DNA of 64,000 nucleotides. It comes from Nonomuraea maritima (GTDB taxonomy: Bacteria; Actinomycetota; Actinomycetes; Streptosporangiales; Streptosporangiaceae). Below the pieces are notes generated by a model that was not told the origin of the DNA, did no database searches, and was given only the letters and a program-made list of their open reading frames with translations. A program made the translations under genes and the position numbers. Shown in pieces: positions 1-7,946 of this stretch. The DNA lies in assembly GCF_900100395.1 (NCBI RefSeq), contig NZ_FNFB01000002.1, positions 495,074-559,073 on the forward strand, given 5' to 3'. Positions within the stretch are counted from its first letter, which is position 1. Each line of letters starts with the position of its first letter.

Positions 1-706
1 CCCCCGCCATGCACGCGCACGGCAGCCAGACGGCCAGCAGCAGGCCGCGGACCCGCCCGTCGGCCAGCAGCCGCCGGTTGACCCGCAGTGTCTGGCGCAC
101 CGCGCCGGTGCCCGACCTGCCCCGGGCCGGCCGGTGCGGCAGTCCCAGCCGCAGCACCAGGCCGGCCACGGCGGACAGCAGGCCGGTGGTGGCCAGCGCG
201 CCGTCCGGCCCGGCGAGGGCGAGGAACGCGCCGCCGACCGCGAGGCCCGCGATCTGCGAGACGGCCGAGGCCACGCTGAGCGCCGAGCGGCCCAGCACGT
301 ACGCGTCGCCGGGCAGCACCTCGGGCAGCAGGGCCGTACGGGCGGAGGCGAACACCGGCGAGAACAGCCCCGTGGCGAGCACCAGCGCCAGCATCGCCCA
401 CACCGGCAGCCCCGCGAAGGCGAGCAGCAGGCACGTGACCGTCCTGACCACTTCCCCGGTCACCATGAGCGCCCGCGGCGGCAGCCGGTCGGCCAGCGAG
501 AGCAGGAACATCCCACCGAAGACGTACGGCAGCCACCCGGCCATGTACGCGGCAGCGGACAATCCGGGCGACCCGGTTCTCTCGTACACGAGCACCGACA
601 GCGCCAGCATCTTGACCGCGTCGCCGACGATCATCAGCGCGAAGCTGCCGAACAGCACGCGGAACTCCTTGACGGCGAAGACCTCGCCGAACGTCGCGTT
701 CTTCAT
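1..706 (-). CDS. MFS transporter, N-terminal part (runs off the left edge)
   Basis: This is a proton-driven drug or metabolite exporter of the major facilitator superfamily in the cytoplasmic membrane. Only the first 235 residues are in the window, starting at ATG 706 with MKNATFGEVF. Several hydrophobic helices are visible. The loop after helix 2 contains LADRLPPRALM, which fits the MFS motif A (DRxxRRxxM). The pattern resembles DHA3-type (MefA-like) permeases. It diverges from the regulator at 771 across 64 bp that hold a palindrome, the usual layout of an efflux pump and its repressor. The substrate cannot be told. Confidence 0.85.
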   Translation of the reverse strand, partial: MKNATFGEVFAVKEFRVLFGSFALMIVGDAVKMLALSVLVYERTGSPGLSAAAYMAGWLPYVFGGMFLLSLADRLPPRALMVTGEVVRTVTCLLLAFAGLPVWAMLALVLATGLFSPVFASARTALLPEVLPGDAYVLGRSALSVASAVSQIAGLAVGGAFLALAGPDGALATTGLLSAVAGLVLRLGLPHRPARGRSGTGAVRQTLRVNRRLLADGRVRGLLLAVWLPCACMAG

Positions 707-746
707 GGGTCCGATGGTGCGGACGACCCATCAAAGCAGCGATTTA

Positions 747-762
747 TTCGGATATAACCGAA
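747..762. promoter_or_regulatory. Palindromic operator candidate between exporter and regulator
   Basis: The arms TTCGG and CCGAA flank a nearly symmetric ATATAA core, so 14 of 16 positions obey dyad symmetry. The site sits 8 bp before the regulator ATG (771) and 40 bp before the exporter ATG (706). An ArsR-type repressor bound here could control both genes. This is inference from position and symmetry. Confidence 0.5.
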
Positions 763-770
763 AGGTGTTG

Positions 771-1763
771 ATGGCGATCGAGGTCGTGCCCCAGGACCTG
801 ATGGCGAGCAGGTTCGCGATCTCACCGCTGATCGAGACCATGCACGCGCAGTGGGTGCTCGCCGGGCGCTACCGGGCGGGCGCGCACCGGGAGTGGGCGC
901 GGCGCTGGCGGGAGACGTACCGCGGGCTCGTGCGGGAGTACCCCGTGCTGCGGGCCGCGCCCGCGATCAGCGGCAACAGGGGGGCGGACAACGTCGACTT
1001 CATCGCTCCTCCCCCGACGGCCGTGGACGTGCCGTTCGAGGCGGAGCTGGCCGCCATGCGGGCCACCCCACCGGAGCAGGCGCACGCGGAGATCTCCCAG
1101 GTGCTGGCCGTCCGCCCGCCGGTGCCCGCATGGGCGCGCGACCTGCTGCTGAGGCCGGACGTGGTCGACCTCTTCGCGGACGCGTACGCGGCGGTCTGGG
1201 CGGAGATCATCTCCCGCGACTGGCCGCGGCTGCGAGCGATCCTGCAGCGCGACGTGGCGCAGCGCGCCGGACAGCTGGCCGCGTACGGCTGGCAGGCCGC
1301 CCTCGAGGACCTCGACCCGCGGGTCCGCTGGCGGGCCGAGGGCCTGATCGAGGTCGAGATGACCGCCGCCAAGCAGGTGCGGCTGGGCGGGAAGGGGCTG
1401 CTGTTCCTGCCGTCGGCGTTCATGACGGACATCGCGGTCTACGCGGAGGACGCGTGGCCGTACGCGTTGATCTATCCGGCGCGCGGGGTGGCGGTGCCGC
1501 AGCCCGCGCCCGGCGGGCTCGCGGAGCTGGTGGGGCGCAGCCGCGCGCGTATCCTCGCCGAGCTCGCCGTGCCCGCCACCACCACCCAGCTCGCCGCGGT
1601 CCTCGGCCTGAGCCCGGGGACGACCAGCGAGCACCTGTCGGCGCTGCGCCGCACGGGGCTGATCGTGGGAACCCGGGTGGGCCGAGGCGTCCGGTACGCC
1701 CGCACGCCCCTCGGCGACGCCCTGACCGCCGGACCGCCGGTGTCAGGACTCGCGGCGCAGTGA
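771..1763 (+). CDS. ArsR-type winged-helix transcriptional regulator with DUF5937-like N-terminal domain
   Basis: This 330-residue cytoplasmic regulator probably represses the divergent MFS exporter. Roughly the first 235 residues resemble the DUF5937 domain found before ArsR helix-turn-helix modules in actinomycetes. Residues about 245-320 form a winged helix; the recognition-helix region reads LSPGTTSEHLSALRRTGLI. The ATG at 771 was chosen because the open frame further upstream is antisense to the exporter. Its 3' end overlaps the convergent SnoaL gene by 21 bp. The ligand is unknown. The family name for the N-terminal domain is from memory and should be checked. Confidence 0.8.
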   Translation: MAIEVVPQDLMASRFAISPLIETMHAQWVLAGRYRAGAHREWARRWRETYRGLVREYPVLRAAPAISGNRGADNVDFIAPPPTAVDVPFEAELAAMRATPPEQAHAEISQVLAVRPPVPAWARDLLLRPDVVDLFADAYAAVWAEIISRDWPRLRAILQRDVAQRAGQLAAYGWQAALEDLDPRVRWRAEGLIEVEMTAAKQVRLGGKGLLFLPSAFMTDIAVYAEDAWPYALIYPARGVAVPQPAPGGLAELVGRSRARILAELAVPATTTQLAAVLGLSPGTTSEHLSALRRTGLIVGTRVGRGVRYARTPLGDALTAGPPVSGLAAQ

Positions 1764-2087
1764 CGACAGACCCCACAACTCGGCGATGCGCCCGTCCCGC
1801 ACCCGGAAGATCTCCAGCATGGTCGGCAGTTGCCCGGTAACGCCGTGCACACTCGTACGGACGGAGGCCCTGTCCCCTTCGACGATCATGTCCTCGACGA
1901 CGACCCGGACCTCAGGGAACGCCTCATGGAACCGCCGCCACGCCTGCGCGACGCTCTCCGGGCCGGCCTTGCCCAGGGGGTGGCTGTAGAAGTCGGCCGT
2001 GAAGATCTCAGCGGTGGCGGCGTGGTCACGCCTGTTGAACGCGGCATACATGCGCCGGGCCGCGGCCCGCACGTCGTCCTCGGTCAT
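1743..2087 (-). CDS. SnoaL/NTF2-like ester cyclase family protein
   Basis: This 114-residue protein belongs to the NTF2-like superfamily, a cone-shaped alpha+beta barrel. The start (RRMYAAFNRRD...) and the pattern FTADFYSHPLG, FHEAFPEVRVVVEDMI and VHGVTGQLP match small SnoaL-like polyketide-cyclase relatives. Such proteins are often annotated ester cyclase, but the true substrate is generally unknown. It overlaps the MarR gene by 4 bp (ATGA), so the two are translationally coupled. The MarR protein may respond to the compound this enzyme handles. Convergent overlap with the 771-1763 gene is 21 bp. Confidence 0.75.
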   Translation of the reverse strand: MTEDDVRAAARRMYAAFNRRDHAATAEIFTADFYSHPLGKAGPESVAQAWRRFHEAFPEVRVVVEDMIVEGDRASVRTSVHGVTGQLPTMLEIFRVRDGRIAELWGLSSLRRES

Positions 2088-2518
2088 CGGCTCTCCTGTT
2101 CGATGATGTTCGCGCGGATGCGGGCGAGCACACCCAGCACGATTTCCCGCTGCTGCGGGGTGACGCCGTCGAGGAGCCGCTCCTGGTAGGCCTGGTGCGA
2201 TCGTTCGAGCTCTGCCGCGGCCCGCTCGCCGGCGGGGGTGAGCGCGGCCAGGGTGTAGCGGTTGTCCGCCGGGTCCAGGCGACGGCTGACCAACCCTTCG
2301 GCCTCGAACTCCTTGACCAGCCGGGTGATGCTCGCCCCGTCGATGCCCAGCGACCGGCGCAGGTCGCTGTGGCTGGTCTCGCCGTCGCGCCGTAGCCGGA
2401 CGAGCAGTTGCACCTGGTGGGGGCTCATGCCCACGTAACGGGGAAAGGTCAACCGAAGCTCGGCGCAGGCGGCGCCGAGCTCACGGAAGAACGTGTCTTC
2501 TGACGTCTCTTCGCGCAC
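2084..2518 (-). CDS. MarR family transcriptional regulator
   Basis: This 144-residue dimeric winged-helix regulator has the standard MarR length. The recognition region contains DLRRSLGIDGASITRLVKEFEAEG, followed by the wing (LDPADNRYTLAALTPAG). The start is GTG 2518. A TATAAA hexamer ends only 6 nt upstream, so the mRNA is probably leaderless. Inverted repeats cover the promoter, which suggests autoregulation. It leads a two-gene operon with the SnoaL-like gene. MarR proteins usually release DNA on binding phenolic or oxidising compounds; the ligand here is unknown. Confidence 0.85.
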   Translation of the reverse strand: MREETSEDTFFRELGAACAELRLTFPRYVGMSPHQVQLLVRLRRDGETSHSDLRRSLGIDGASITRLVKEFEAEGLVSRRLDPADNRYTLAALTPAGERAAAELERSHQAYQERLLDGVTPQQREIVLGVLARIRANIIEQESR

Positions 2519-2524
2519 CGTCTC

Positions 2525-2557
2525 TTTATAACGTCAACTCTTGACGCCAACAAGAGT
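2525..2557 (-). promoter_or_regulatory. MarR promoter and overlapping operators
   Basis: On the minus strand, TTGTTG (2548-2553) and TATAAA (2525-2530) are 17 bp apart. The arms GTCAA and TTGAC form a dyad at 2533-2545, and ACTCTTG (2537-2543) pairs with CAAGAGT (2551-2557). The start codon GTG follows the -10 element after 6 nt. Operators lying between -35 and -10 fit autorepression. Confidence 0.55.
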
Positions 2558-3321
2558 CAACAGCGTTCGAGGGTGGTGCCGGAGCCGGTCATGACCGTGA
2601 CGCTGAAGTCGTACGTGGTGCCGGGCAGGTCGGTGTCGTGGGCCGCGACCACCAGCGCGCCCTTCGACACCGCGAGACAGACCAGCGCGACGAGGCCGCA
2701 GCCACCGTCGGGCAGCCACGTGGCCAGCACCACGTCGGACTCGGTCAGCCGCACGGCCGCGTCGAGCTCGGCCATCCGGCCCACCAGCCCGGCGTGGGAC
2801 AGGCGGCGGCCGTCGGCGAGCAGCAGGGCGTCCTGGCGGTGGGCGTCGAGCGTGGGCAGCGGCGTCGGCTCCAACGTCAGCAGGCTGCGGAAGTCGATCG
2901 TGTCGAGGGCCGGGCCGAGCGAGACGACCTGGCGCACGCGGGACTGCTCGGCCGCCAGCACCGCCGCCGGCGCCAGGTCGGGGGTGGTGATCAGGGTGCG
3001 GGCGTCGCAGTCGCTCAGGCGCGCGGCGATCTCGTCGGGACCGAGCGCGGGGTCGATCGGCGCGGCCACCCCACCGGCCGCCACCACCGTGTGGACGGCC
3101 AGCGTCTGCGCGCCGACCGTGGGGACGTGGACGCCCACCACCTGGTCGCGCCTCGCGCCCCTGCGCAGGAGCCCGGAGGCGGCGCGGGTGATCTCGGTGA
3201 CCAGCCTGCGGTAGCCGTAGACGCGACCGCCGCGCAGGTCGATGAGGGCGGGACGGTCGCCGCGCGCGTAGGCCCTGCGGAACACCTCGTGGATCACGGT
3301 GGGCGAGACGCTGGGCTTCAT
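2557..3321 (-). CDS. Truncated acyl-AMP ligase N-lobe protein (copy 1)
   Basis: This 254-residue protein aligns only to the N-terminal part of AMP-binding enzymes (FadD/4-coumarate-CoA ligase type): ...RPALIDLRGGRVYGYRRL... and AAGGVAAPIDPALGPDEIAARL. Full enzymes have about 500 residues. The P-loop-like A3 motif (SGTTGxPKG) is replaced by LLLADGRRLSH, and everything after the first large domain is absent, including the C-terminal lid with its lysine. Catalysis is therefore unlikely, and a binding or regulatory role is possible. It is one of three such genes here, each near an NB-ARC/LuxR regulator. The start at ATG 3321 was preferred because the longer frame has no similarity. The stop lies in the MarR operator. 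Confidence 0.7.
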   Translation of the reverse strand: MKPSVSPTVIHEVFRRAYARGDRPALIDLRGGRVYGYRRLVTEITRAASGLLRRGARRDQVVGVHVPTVGAQTLAVHTVVAAGGVAAPIDPALGPDEIAARLSDCDARTLITTPDLAPAAVLAAEQSRVRQVVSLGPALDTIDFRSLLTLEPTPLPTLDAHRQDALLLADGRRLSHAGLVGRMAELDAAVRLTESDVVLATWLPDGGCGLVALVCLAVSKGALVVAAHDTDLPGTTYDFSVTVMTGSGTTLERC

Positions 3322-3328
3322 GCCCGCC

Positions 3329-3387
3329 AACGTACGGCGGCCGGGGCGGGCCCAGCATCCACCGATGTATGTAGGAGGCTGTGCATT
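3329..3387 (-). promoter_or_regulatory. Copy-1 N-lobe gene promoter with tandem TRTGYA boxes
   Basis: On the plus strand, TATGTAGG (3368-3375) and TGTGCATT (3380-3387) are spaced 12 bp apart. On the minus strand, a TACGTT -10-like hexamer (3329-3334) ends 7 nt before the ATG, with no good -35. The same layout precedes the other two N-lobe genes. The rest of the gap 3322-3636 shows no gene. Confidence 0.5.
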
Positions 3388-3636
3388 CGCCCGACCGGTT
3401 GGGCGGGCCCGAGTCCTGCGCGACTCGAGCCCGCTGTCACGCGCCCGGAGCCGGACCCCCACCCCTCCGAGGAGGCCCCGCCCCACTGGGACGCGCGACG
3501 TCCCCGCACGATCATCCGCAGCCGTTGCGGCGCGGGCGATCGCCCAAGAAACGGTAGGCGTACCACGCACCCGAGCACATGCGCTGACATGGCCATTCGA
3601 TGATGTACGCGTGACCCTCCCCCATGTGTAGAAAGG

Positions 3637-6000
3637 TCATCGGGCGCCGATCACCCATGCGGCGATCTGTGTACGCGTGGAGAAGCCGAGCTTGGCCAGG
3701 ATGTTGGCCACGTGGCGGGCGACGGTGGCGGGGCTGATGACCAGTTCGCCGGCGATCGCCCGGTTGCTCAGCCCTCGGGCGACCAGCTCTGCGATCTCCT
3801 GTTCCCTCGCCGTCAGCCTGCACTCCTGGCCGGCCGGCACGACCGGCTCGGGCGGCGGGTCGGGCAGCGCGCCGTCGAGGGCGCACGACACCGCCTGGTC
3901 GACGGTCATCGCGCTGCCCTCGGCCCACAGCACGTCCGCCACCACCTCCCCCAGGGCGGAACGGGCCGGCCGCAGCACCTCCTCTGCACGGGCGTCCGGC
4001 TGCCGGCCGCCCAGCGTCACCGAGGCCGCCACCAGCAGCACGGCCCGCCGGTGGTCGCCCTCGGCCGCGACCAGGCGCGCCCACGCCTCCAGCCGCCGCG
4101 CGATGCCCGCCCGCAGGCCCGCGTCGCGGCTGAGCACGAGCGCCTCGGTCAGCCTGGCCCTGGCCTGCGCCAGGTCGCCCTGGTCGAGCGCCACCCGGCC
4201 GAGCCCGGCCAGGCAGCTCACGGTGTGCTGCCTGGCGTCCACGTGGCGCAGCAGGCGCAGCCCGGCCTGGTAGTGGCGCCGGGCGCCGGGCAGGTCGCCG
4301 CAGCGCCGGGCGACCTGGGCCAGGCCGATGTGGTCGGACGCCTGCCCGTAGTGGTTGTCGAGCTCCTCGTCGATCGACAGCCCTTCCTCGAAGGCGCGCC
4401 GCGCCTCGTGCAGGCGGCCCTGGTGGAGGGCGGCACGGGCGCGGGCGTTGCGGGCCTGCGACTCCAGGAGGGGGTCGCCGCACCGTCCGGCCGCCTCCAG
4501 CGCGCGCTCCAGCGCCTGCTGCTCGCCGGTGAGCCGGGCCAGCGCGACGGTGCCCGCTGCCTCGCCGTACGCGTCGCCGGCGGCGGCGCACAGGTCGAGC
4601 CCGGCGCGTACGTGCCGCAGGGCGGTCTCCCGGTCGCCGGCGGCCAGCGACAGCTCGCCCCGCAGGACCAGCGCCTGCCCGCGCAGCGCGCGCGGCACCC
4701 GCGGGCAGTCGAGGGCGAGCAGCCGGTCGAGCCGCTCGACGAGGTCGAGCGCGCGCCCGGCGCCGACCAGCACGTGCCGCGCGTCGACCAGCAGCCCGAG
4801 CCCGGCCTCTGGCAGACCGGCGGTGATCGACCAGTCGCAGGCGGCGCCCATCTCCGTGCTGAGCCCGTCGACGAGGTTGGCGTGCCGCTCGACCACCGGC
4901 CACGAGGAAGAGGCCGTCGCCTCATTGAACGCGGCCGCCAGCGCGGCCACGGCGAGCAGGTGCCGCCGCCGCACGTCGGTCTCCTCGCCCGAGTCGAGCA
5001 GCTGTTCCAGAGCGTAGTCGCGGACGGTCGCGAGCAGCCGGTAGCGCGACTGGCCGGCGATCTCACCGTCGAGGACGACGAGCGACTTGTCCATGAGGTC
5101 GCAGAGCCGGGGCAGGACGTCGCGCTCGGCCAGCCCGGGGCCGGAGCAGACCGATTCGGCCAGGTCGAGCGTCCACGCGGAGCGGAAAACCGCCGTACGG
5201 CGCAGCAGCAGCCGCTCCTGTGGGGTGAGCAGGCGGTAGCTCCAGTCGACGGCCGCCCAGAGCGTGCGGTGGCGGGCCGGAGCCGTACGGGGGCCGCAGC
5301 GCAGCAGCCTGAGCCGGTCGTCGAGCCGCTCGACGAGCTGCCCCACCGACAGGAACCGCACCATGGCGGCGGCCAGCTCGATCGCCAGCGGCAGCCCGTC
5401 GAGCACGCGGCACAGCTCGACGACCTGCGGGCCGGTCGCGTCGGTCAGCGCGAACCCGGGCCGCGCCGCCGCGGCCCTGGTCACGAACAGCCGGACGGCC
5501 TCGCTGCCGACGCCGTCCACCGACAGCGGCGGCACGCGCCAGACGGTCTCGCCGGGGACACGCAGCGGCTCGCGGCTGGTCGCGAGCACGCTCACCGACG
5601 GGCAGGCGCTCAGCAGGTCGCGGCAGAGGTCGGCACACTCGGCCACGACGGGCTCGCAGTTGTCGAGCACGAGGAGCACGCGCCGGTCGCCGATCGTCTC
5701 GGCGAGCTCGCCCGCGATGCCGAGCGCGGCGGCGACGCGTGCCCTGACCGCGGACCTCACCGCGGCGTCCCGGTCCGTCTCGGCCAGCTCGACCAGCCAC
5801 ACGCCGTCGGGGTACGCGCAGGCGATCCGGGCGGCGAGGCGCAGCGCCAGGCGGGTCTTCCCGATGCCGCCTGCCCCGCACAGGGTCACCACCCGCGAGA
5901 CGCGCATGAGGTGGGCGAGCTCGTCGACGTCGGACTCGCGGCCGACGAACGCGTTGGGTTCGGCGGGCAGGTTGCTGTGTTCGGGGGATCGCGCCATCAC
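3637..6000 (-). CDS. Large LuxR-family regulator with NB-ARC ATPase and TPR domains (copy 1)
   Basis: This 787-residue cytoplasmic STAND-type transcription factor has an NB-ARC module with P-loop GAGGIGKT (42-49), Walker B VLLVLDNCE (about 106-114) and LATSREPL and GLPLAIEL motifs. Helical TPR-like repeats fill the middle, and a LuxR/GerE helix-turn-helix occupies about the last 60 residues (LTAREQEIAELVARGLSNRAIA). In this family, ATP and an inducer drive oligomerisation and promoter activation. The start is GTG 6000, with ATG 5997 equally possible. It lies 41 bp after the PBP-like gene and may be co-transcribed with it. Its HTH is nearly identical to that of the 12611-15049 paralogue, so both may read the same site. 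Confidence 0.85.
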   Translation of the reverse strand: MMARSPEHSNLPAEPNAFVGRESDVDELAHLMRVSRVVTLCGAGGIGKTRLALRLAARIACAYPDGVWLVELAETDRDAAVRSAVRARVAAALGIAGELAETIGDRRVLLVLDNCEPVVAECADLCRDLLSACPSVSVLATSREPLRVPGETVWRVPPLSVDGVGSEAVRLFVTRAAAARPGFALTDATGPQVVELCRVLDGLPLAIELAAAMVRFLSVGQLVERLDDRLRLLRCGPRTAPARHRTLWAAVDWSYRLLTPQERLLLRRTAVFRSAWTLDLAESVCSGPGLAERDVLPRLCDLMDKSLVVLDGEIAGQSRYRLLATVRDYALEQLLDSGEETDVRRRHLLAVAALAAAFNEATASSSWPVVERHANLVDGLSTEMGAACDWSITAGLPEAGLGLLVDARHVLVGAGRALDLVERLDRLLALDCPRVPRALRGQALVLRGELSLAAGDRETALRHVRAGLDLCAAAGDAYGEAAGTVALARLTGEQQALERALEAAGRCGDPLLESQARNARARAALHQGRLHEARRAFEEGLSIDEELDNHYGQASDHIGLAQVARRCGDLPGARRHYQAGLRLLRHVDARQHTVSCLAGLGRVALDQGDLAQARARLTEALVLSRDAGLRAGIARRLEAWARLVAAEGDHRRAVLLVAASVTLGGRQPDARAEEVLRPARSALGEVVADVLWAEGSAMTVDQAVSCALDGALPDPPPEPVVPAGQECRLTAREQEIAELVARGLSNRAIAGELVISPATVARHVANILAKLGFSTRTQIAAWVIGAR

Positions 6001-6041
6001 TGTGAGTGTGGCATCAACTACGACGCGCGCCCAGACGTCAT

Positions 6042-7505
6042 CTAGGAGAGAGCCGCCTCGATGATCGCGCGGGCCACGGGCCCCACCTCGCCGGCGCGTT
6101 CGCCCGCGTCCTCCAGGACCACCCCGACCGCGACCTCGGGGGCGTCCGCGGGCGCGAAGGCCGTGACCAGCGCGTGGCGCCCCGCCTTCGGATCTCGGGA
6201 CGGCTCGGGACGGAGCGTCGCCGACCGCGCGGCGACCCGCATGCCGGGCACGGCCACCTGCGTGCCGCCCGAACGGGTCGCCGTCGTCATCATCAGCGCC
6301 AGGTACCTGGCCAGCGTCGGCGGCACCACCGTCCGGTACGGCTTCGGGTCGGCCCGGTTGACGACGGACCCGTCAGGGAGCCGGACCTCCTCCACCAGGT
6401 AGGGCCGCATCAGCACGCCGTTGTTCGCCACCGCCGCCGACATCATGGCGACCATCAGCGGCGTCACCCGGGTCTCGTGGCGGCCGATGGCGGTCAGGGC
6501 CGTCTGGGCGCGGTCGAGCGCGGCCGGGTAGCGGCTGGGGGTGGTCGGCAGCGGGATCCTCAGGTCGGCCGCGTTGAAGCCGAACGCCTCGGCCTGGTCG
6601 CGCAGCAGGTCCTGCCCGAGCTGGAGGCCGATGGCGGCGAAGGCCGTGTCGCACGCCGTCTGCAGGGCGTACACGAGGGTCGGGCGCCCGTTCCCGCACG
6701 GACGGTCCCCGGCGTTCCGTACGTACGTGGCCGTTCCCGGCAGGCGCAGGCGGGCGGGCGCGCTCACGTGGGCCGTGGGCGTGTACTCGCGCGAGGCCAG
6801 CGCCGCCGCGGTGGTGACCAGGGTGAACGTGGACCCGGGTGGGTAGAGCCGGTCGAGCGCCCGGTTGAGCAGCGGCTCGGCCTTGTCGGCGCGCAGCCGC
6901 CGGGTCACCTCGGCCAGCCGCTCGCGGTCGAACCCGGCCAGCACGCCAGGGTCGTACGTCGGGTACGTGGCCAGCGCGAGGACCGCCCCCGTGGCCGGGT
7001 TGATGGCCACCGCCGCCCCCGCCAGCTTGGTCGCCGCGAGAGCCTGGTACGCCGCCCGCTGCACCCGGTCGTGGATCGTCAGCCGGACGTCGGCGCCCGC
7101 GGCGGCGCCGTCCTTGACCAGCGACCGCAGCTTGATCTTGGGGTCCTCGCCCGACAGCACGCCGTCCTGGGCCCGTTCGATGCCCGTCGAGCGGTGCAGC
7201 GACAGGTGCCCGGTGACCGCCGCGTACTCCTGACCGCGCGGGTAGACCCGCCGGTAGCGGTAGGGGCCCCCGTGGTCGGGCCGACTGACGGCGACCGGCG
7301 TGCCGTCGTAGGTGAGGATGCTGCCGCGCGGCTGGTCGTAGCGGGCGATCAGCGGCCGTTCGTTCCTGGGGTCGGCGTTGAGCGCGCGGGAGCGGAACGC
7401 CTGCACCAGGGTGACGTGCCCGAGCAGGACGAACAGCAGCACGGCGCAGGCCCTGGCGACGTGGCGCAGCGGCACGTTGACCCGCCTCGCCCTCGATGCA
7501 GCCAT
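6042..7505 (-). CDS. Penicillin-binding-protein homologue lacking all catalytic motifs
   Basis: This 487-residue protein has a short N-terminal membrane anchor (about residues 17-37), a small dimerisation domain and a transpeptidase domain like actinobacterial PbpA. The expected motifs are destroyed: SxxK reads S225-T-F-T, SxN reads A284-C-D and KTG reads R427-S-A, each inside otherwise well-conserved sequence such as LYPPGSTF and AFAPAD. A functional transpeptidase needs the serine and the lysine of SxxK, so this is probably a pseudoenzyme, perhaps a scaffold or beta-lactam or muropeptide sensor. The start is ATG 7505 after GAGGTG. It lies between a MerR gene (36 bp) and the LuxR regulator (41 bp), probably as an operon. 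Confidence 0.85.
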   Translation of the reverse strand: MAASRARRVNVPLRHVARACAVLLFVLLGHVTLVQAFRSRALNADPRNERPLIARYDQPRGSILTYDGTPVAVSRPDHGGPYRYRRVYPRGQEYAAVTGHLSLHRSTGIERAQDGVLSGEDPKIKLRSLVKDGAAAGADVRLTIHDRVQRAAYQALAATKLAGAAVAINPATGAVLALATYPTYDPGVLAGFDRERLAEVTRRLRADKAEPLLNRALDRLYPPGSTFTLVTTAAALASREYTPTAHVSAPARLRLPGTATYVRNAGDRPCGNGRPTLVYALQTACDTAFAAIGLQLGQDLLRDQAEAFGFNAADLRIPLPTTPSRYPAALDRAQTALTAIGRHETRVTPLMVAMMSAAVANNGVLMRPYLVEEVRLPDGSVVNRADPKPYRTVVPPTLARYLALMMTTATRSGGTQVAVPGMRVAARSATLRPEPSRDPKAGRHALVTAFAPADAPEVAVGVVLEDAGERAGEVGPVARAIIEAALS

Positions 7506-7541
7506 GCACCTCGGTCTAACAACCTCGGCGCAAAGGGGGTG

Positions 7542-7901
7542 CTAGAGGACGCTGCGGTAGTAGGAAATCTTGTTCTGGATGTAGCGGCGGCGCTCGGCGA
7601 GGTTGTTGATCTGCGCCTCGACCTGCCGCTCGTGCTCCTGCAGGAGCTTGATGCGGTCGGGGATCGTGTGGTCGCCCGCACGGGTCAGCTCGGCGAACCG
7701 CAGCATCTGCGCGATCGGCATGCCGGTGTCGCGCAGGCAGCGGACCATGCCGAGCCAGCTGAGGTGTTCGTCGCTGAACCTGCGCTGGCCCGCGGCGTTG
7801 CGCCGGACGGGTTCGAGCAGCCCGATCTTCTCGTAGTAGCGCAGGGTGTCGAGGGTGAAGCCGGTCTCCTCGACCACTTCGGCCGGGGTGTACACACTCA
7901 T
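7542..7901 (-). CDS. MerR family transcriptional regulator
   Basis: This 119-residue regulator has a classic N-terminal MerR winged helix (YTPAEVVEETGFTLDTLRYYEKIGLLEPVRR), then a short dimerisation coiled coil ending RRRYIQNKISYYRSVL. It has no metal-binding cysteine pair, so metal sensing is unlikely; an organic or redox signal is more plausible. The start is ATG 7901, only 7 nt after a -10 hexamer, so probably leaderless. The promoter has the 19-bp spacer and dyad expected for MerR control. The gene may lead an operon with the PBP-like and LuxR genes. Confidence 0.85.
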   Translation of the reverse strand: MSVYTPAEVVEETGFTLDTLRYYEKIGLLEPVRRNAAGQRRFSDEHLSWLGMVRCLRDTGMPIAQMLRFAELTRAGDHTIPDRIKLLQEHERQVEAQINNLAERRRYIQNKISYYRSVL

Positions 7902-7908
7902 AGGCCTC

Positions 7909-7939
7909 AGAATCCCATCTGGAGCGGACTCCAGGTCAA
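7909..7939 (-). promoter_or_regulatory. MerR-type promoter with 19-bp spacer and dyad
   Basis: On the minus strand, TTGACC (7934-7939) and GATTCT (7909-7914) are separated by 19 bp. The dyad CTGGAG-N4-CTCCAG (7919-7934) fills the spacer. An over-long spacer with a dyad between the elements is the hallmark of MerR-controlled promoters, so autoregulation is likely. Confidence 0.7.
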
Positions 7940-7946
7940 CTCGGTT

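Noticed and set aside
9-770. Plus-strand extension upstream of the ArsR-type regulator
   Set aside because: It is antisense to the MFS exporter and has Ser/Arg/Pro-rich shadow composition. The regulator starts at ATG 771.
2557-3321. Reading the ligase N-lobe as a full acyl-CoA synthetase with a frameshift
   Set aside because: No further ligase motifs (A5, A8, C-terminal lysine) appear downstream in any frame; the next bases are the MarR operator and gene.
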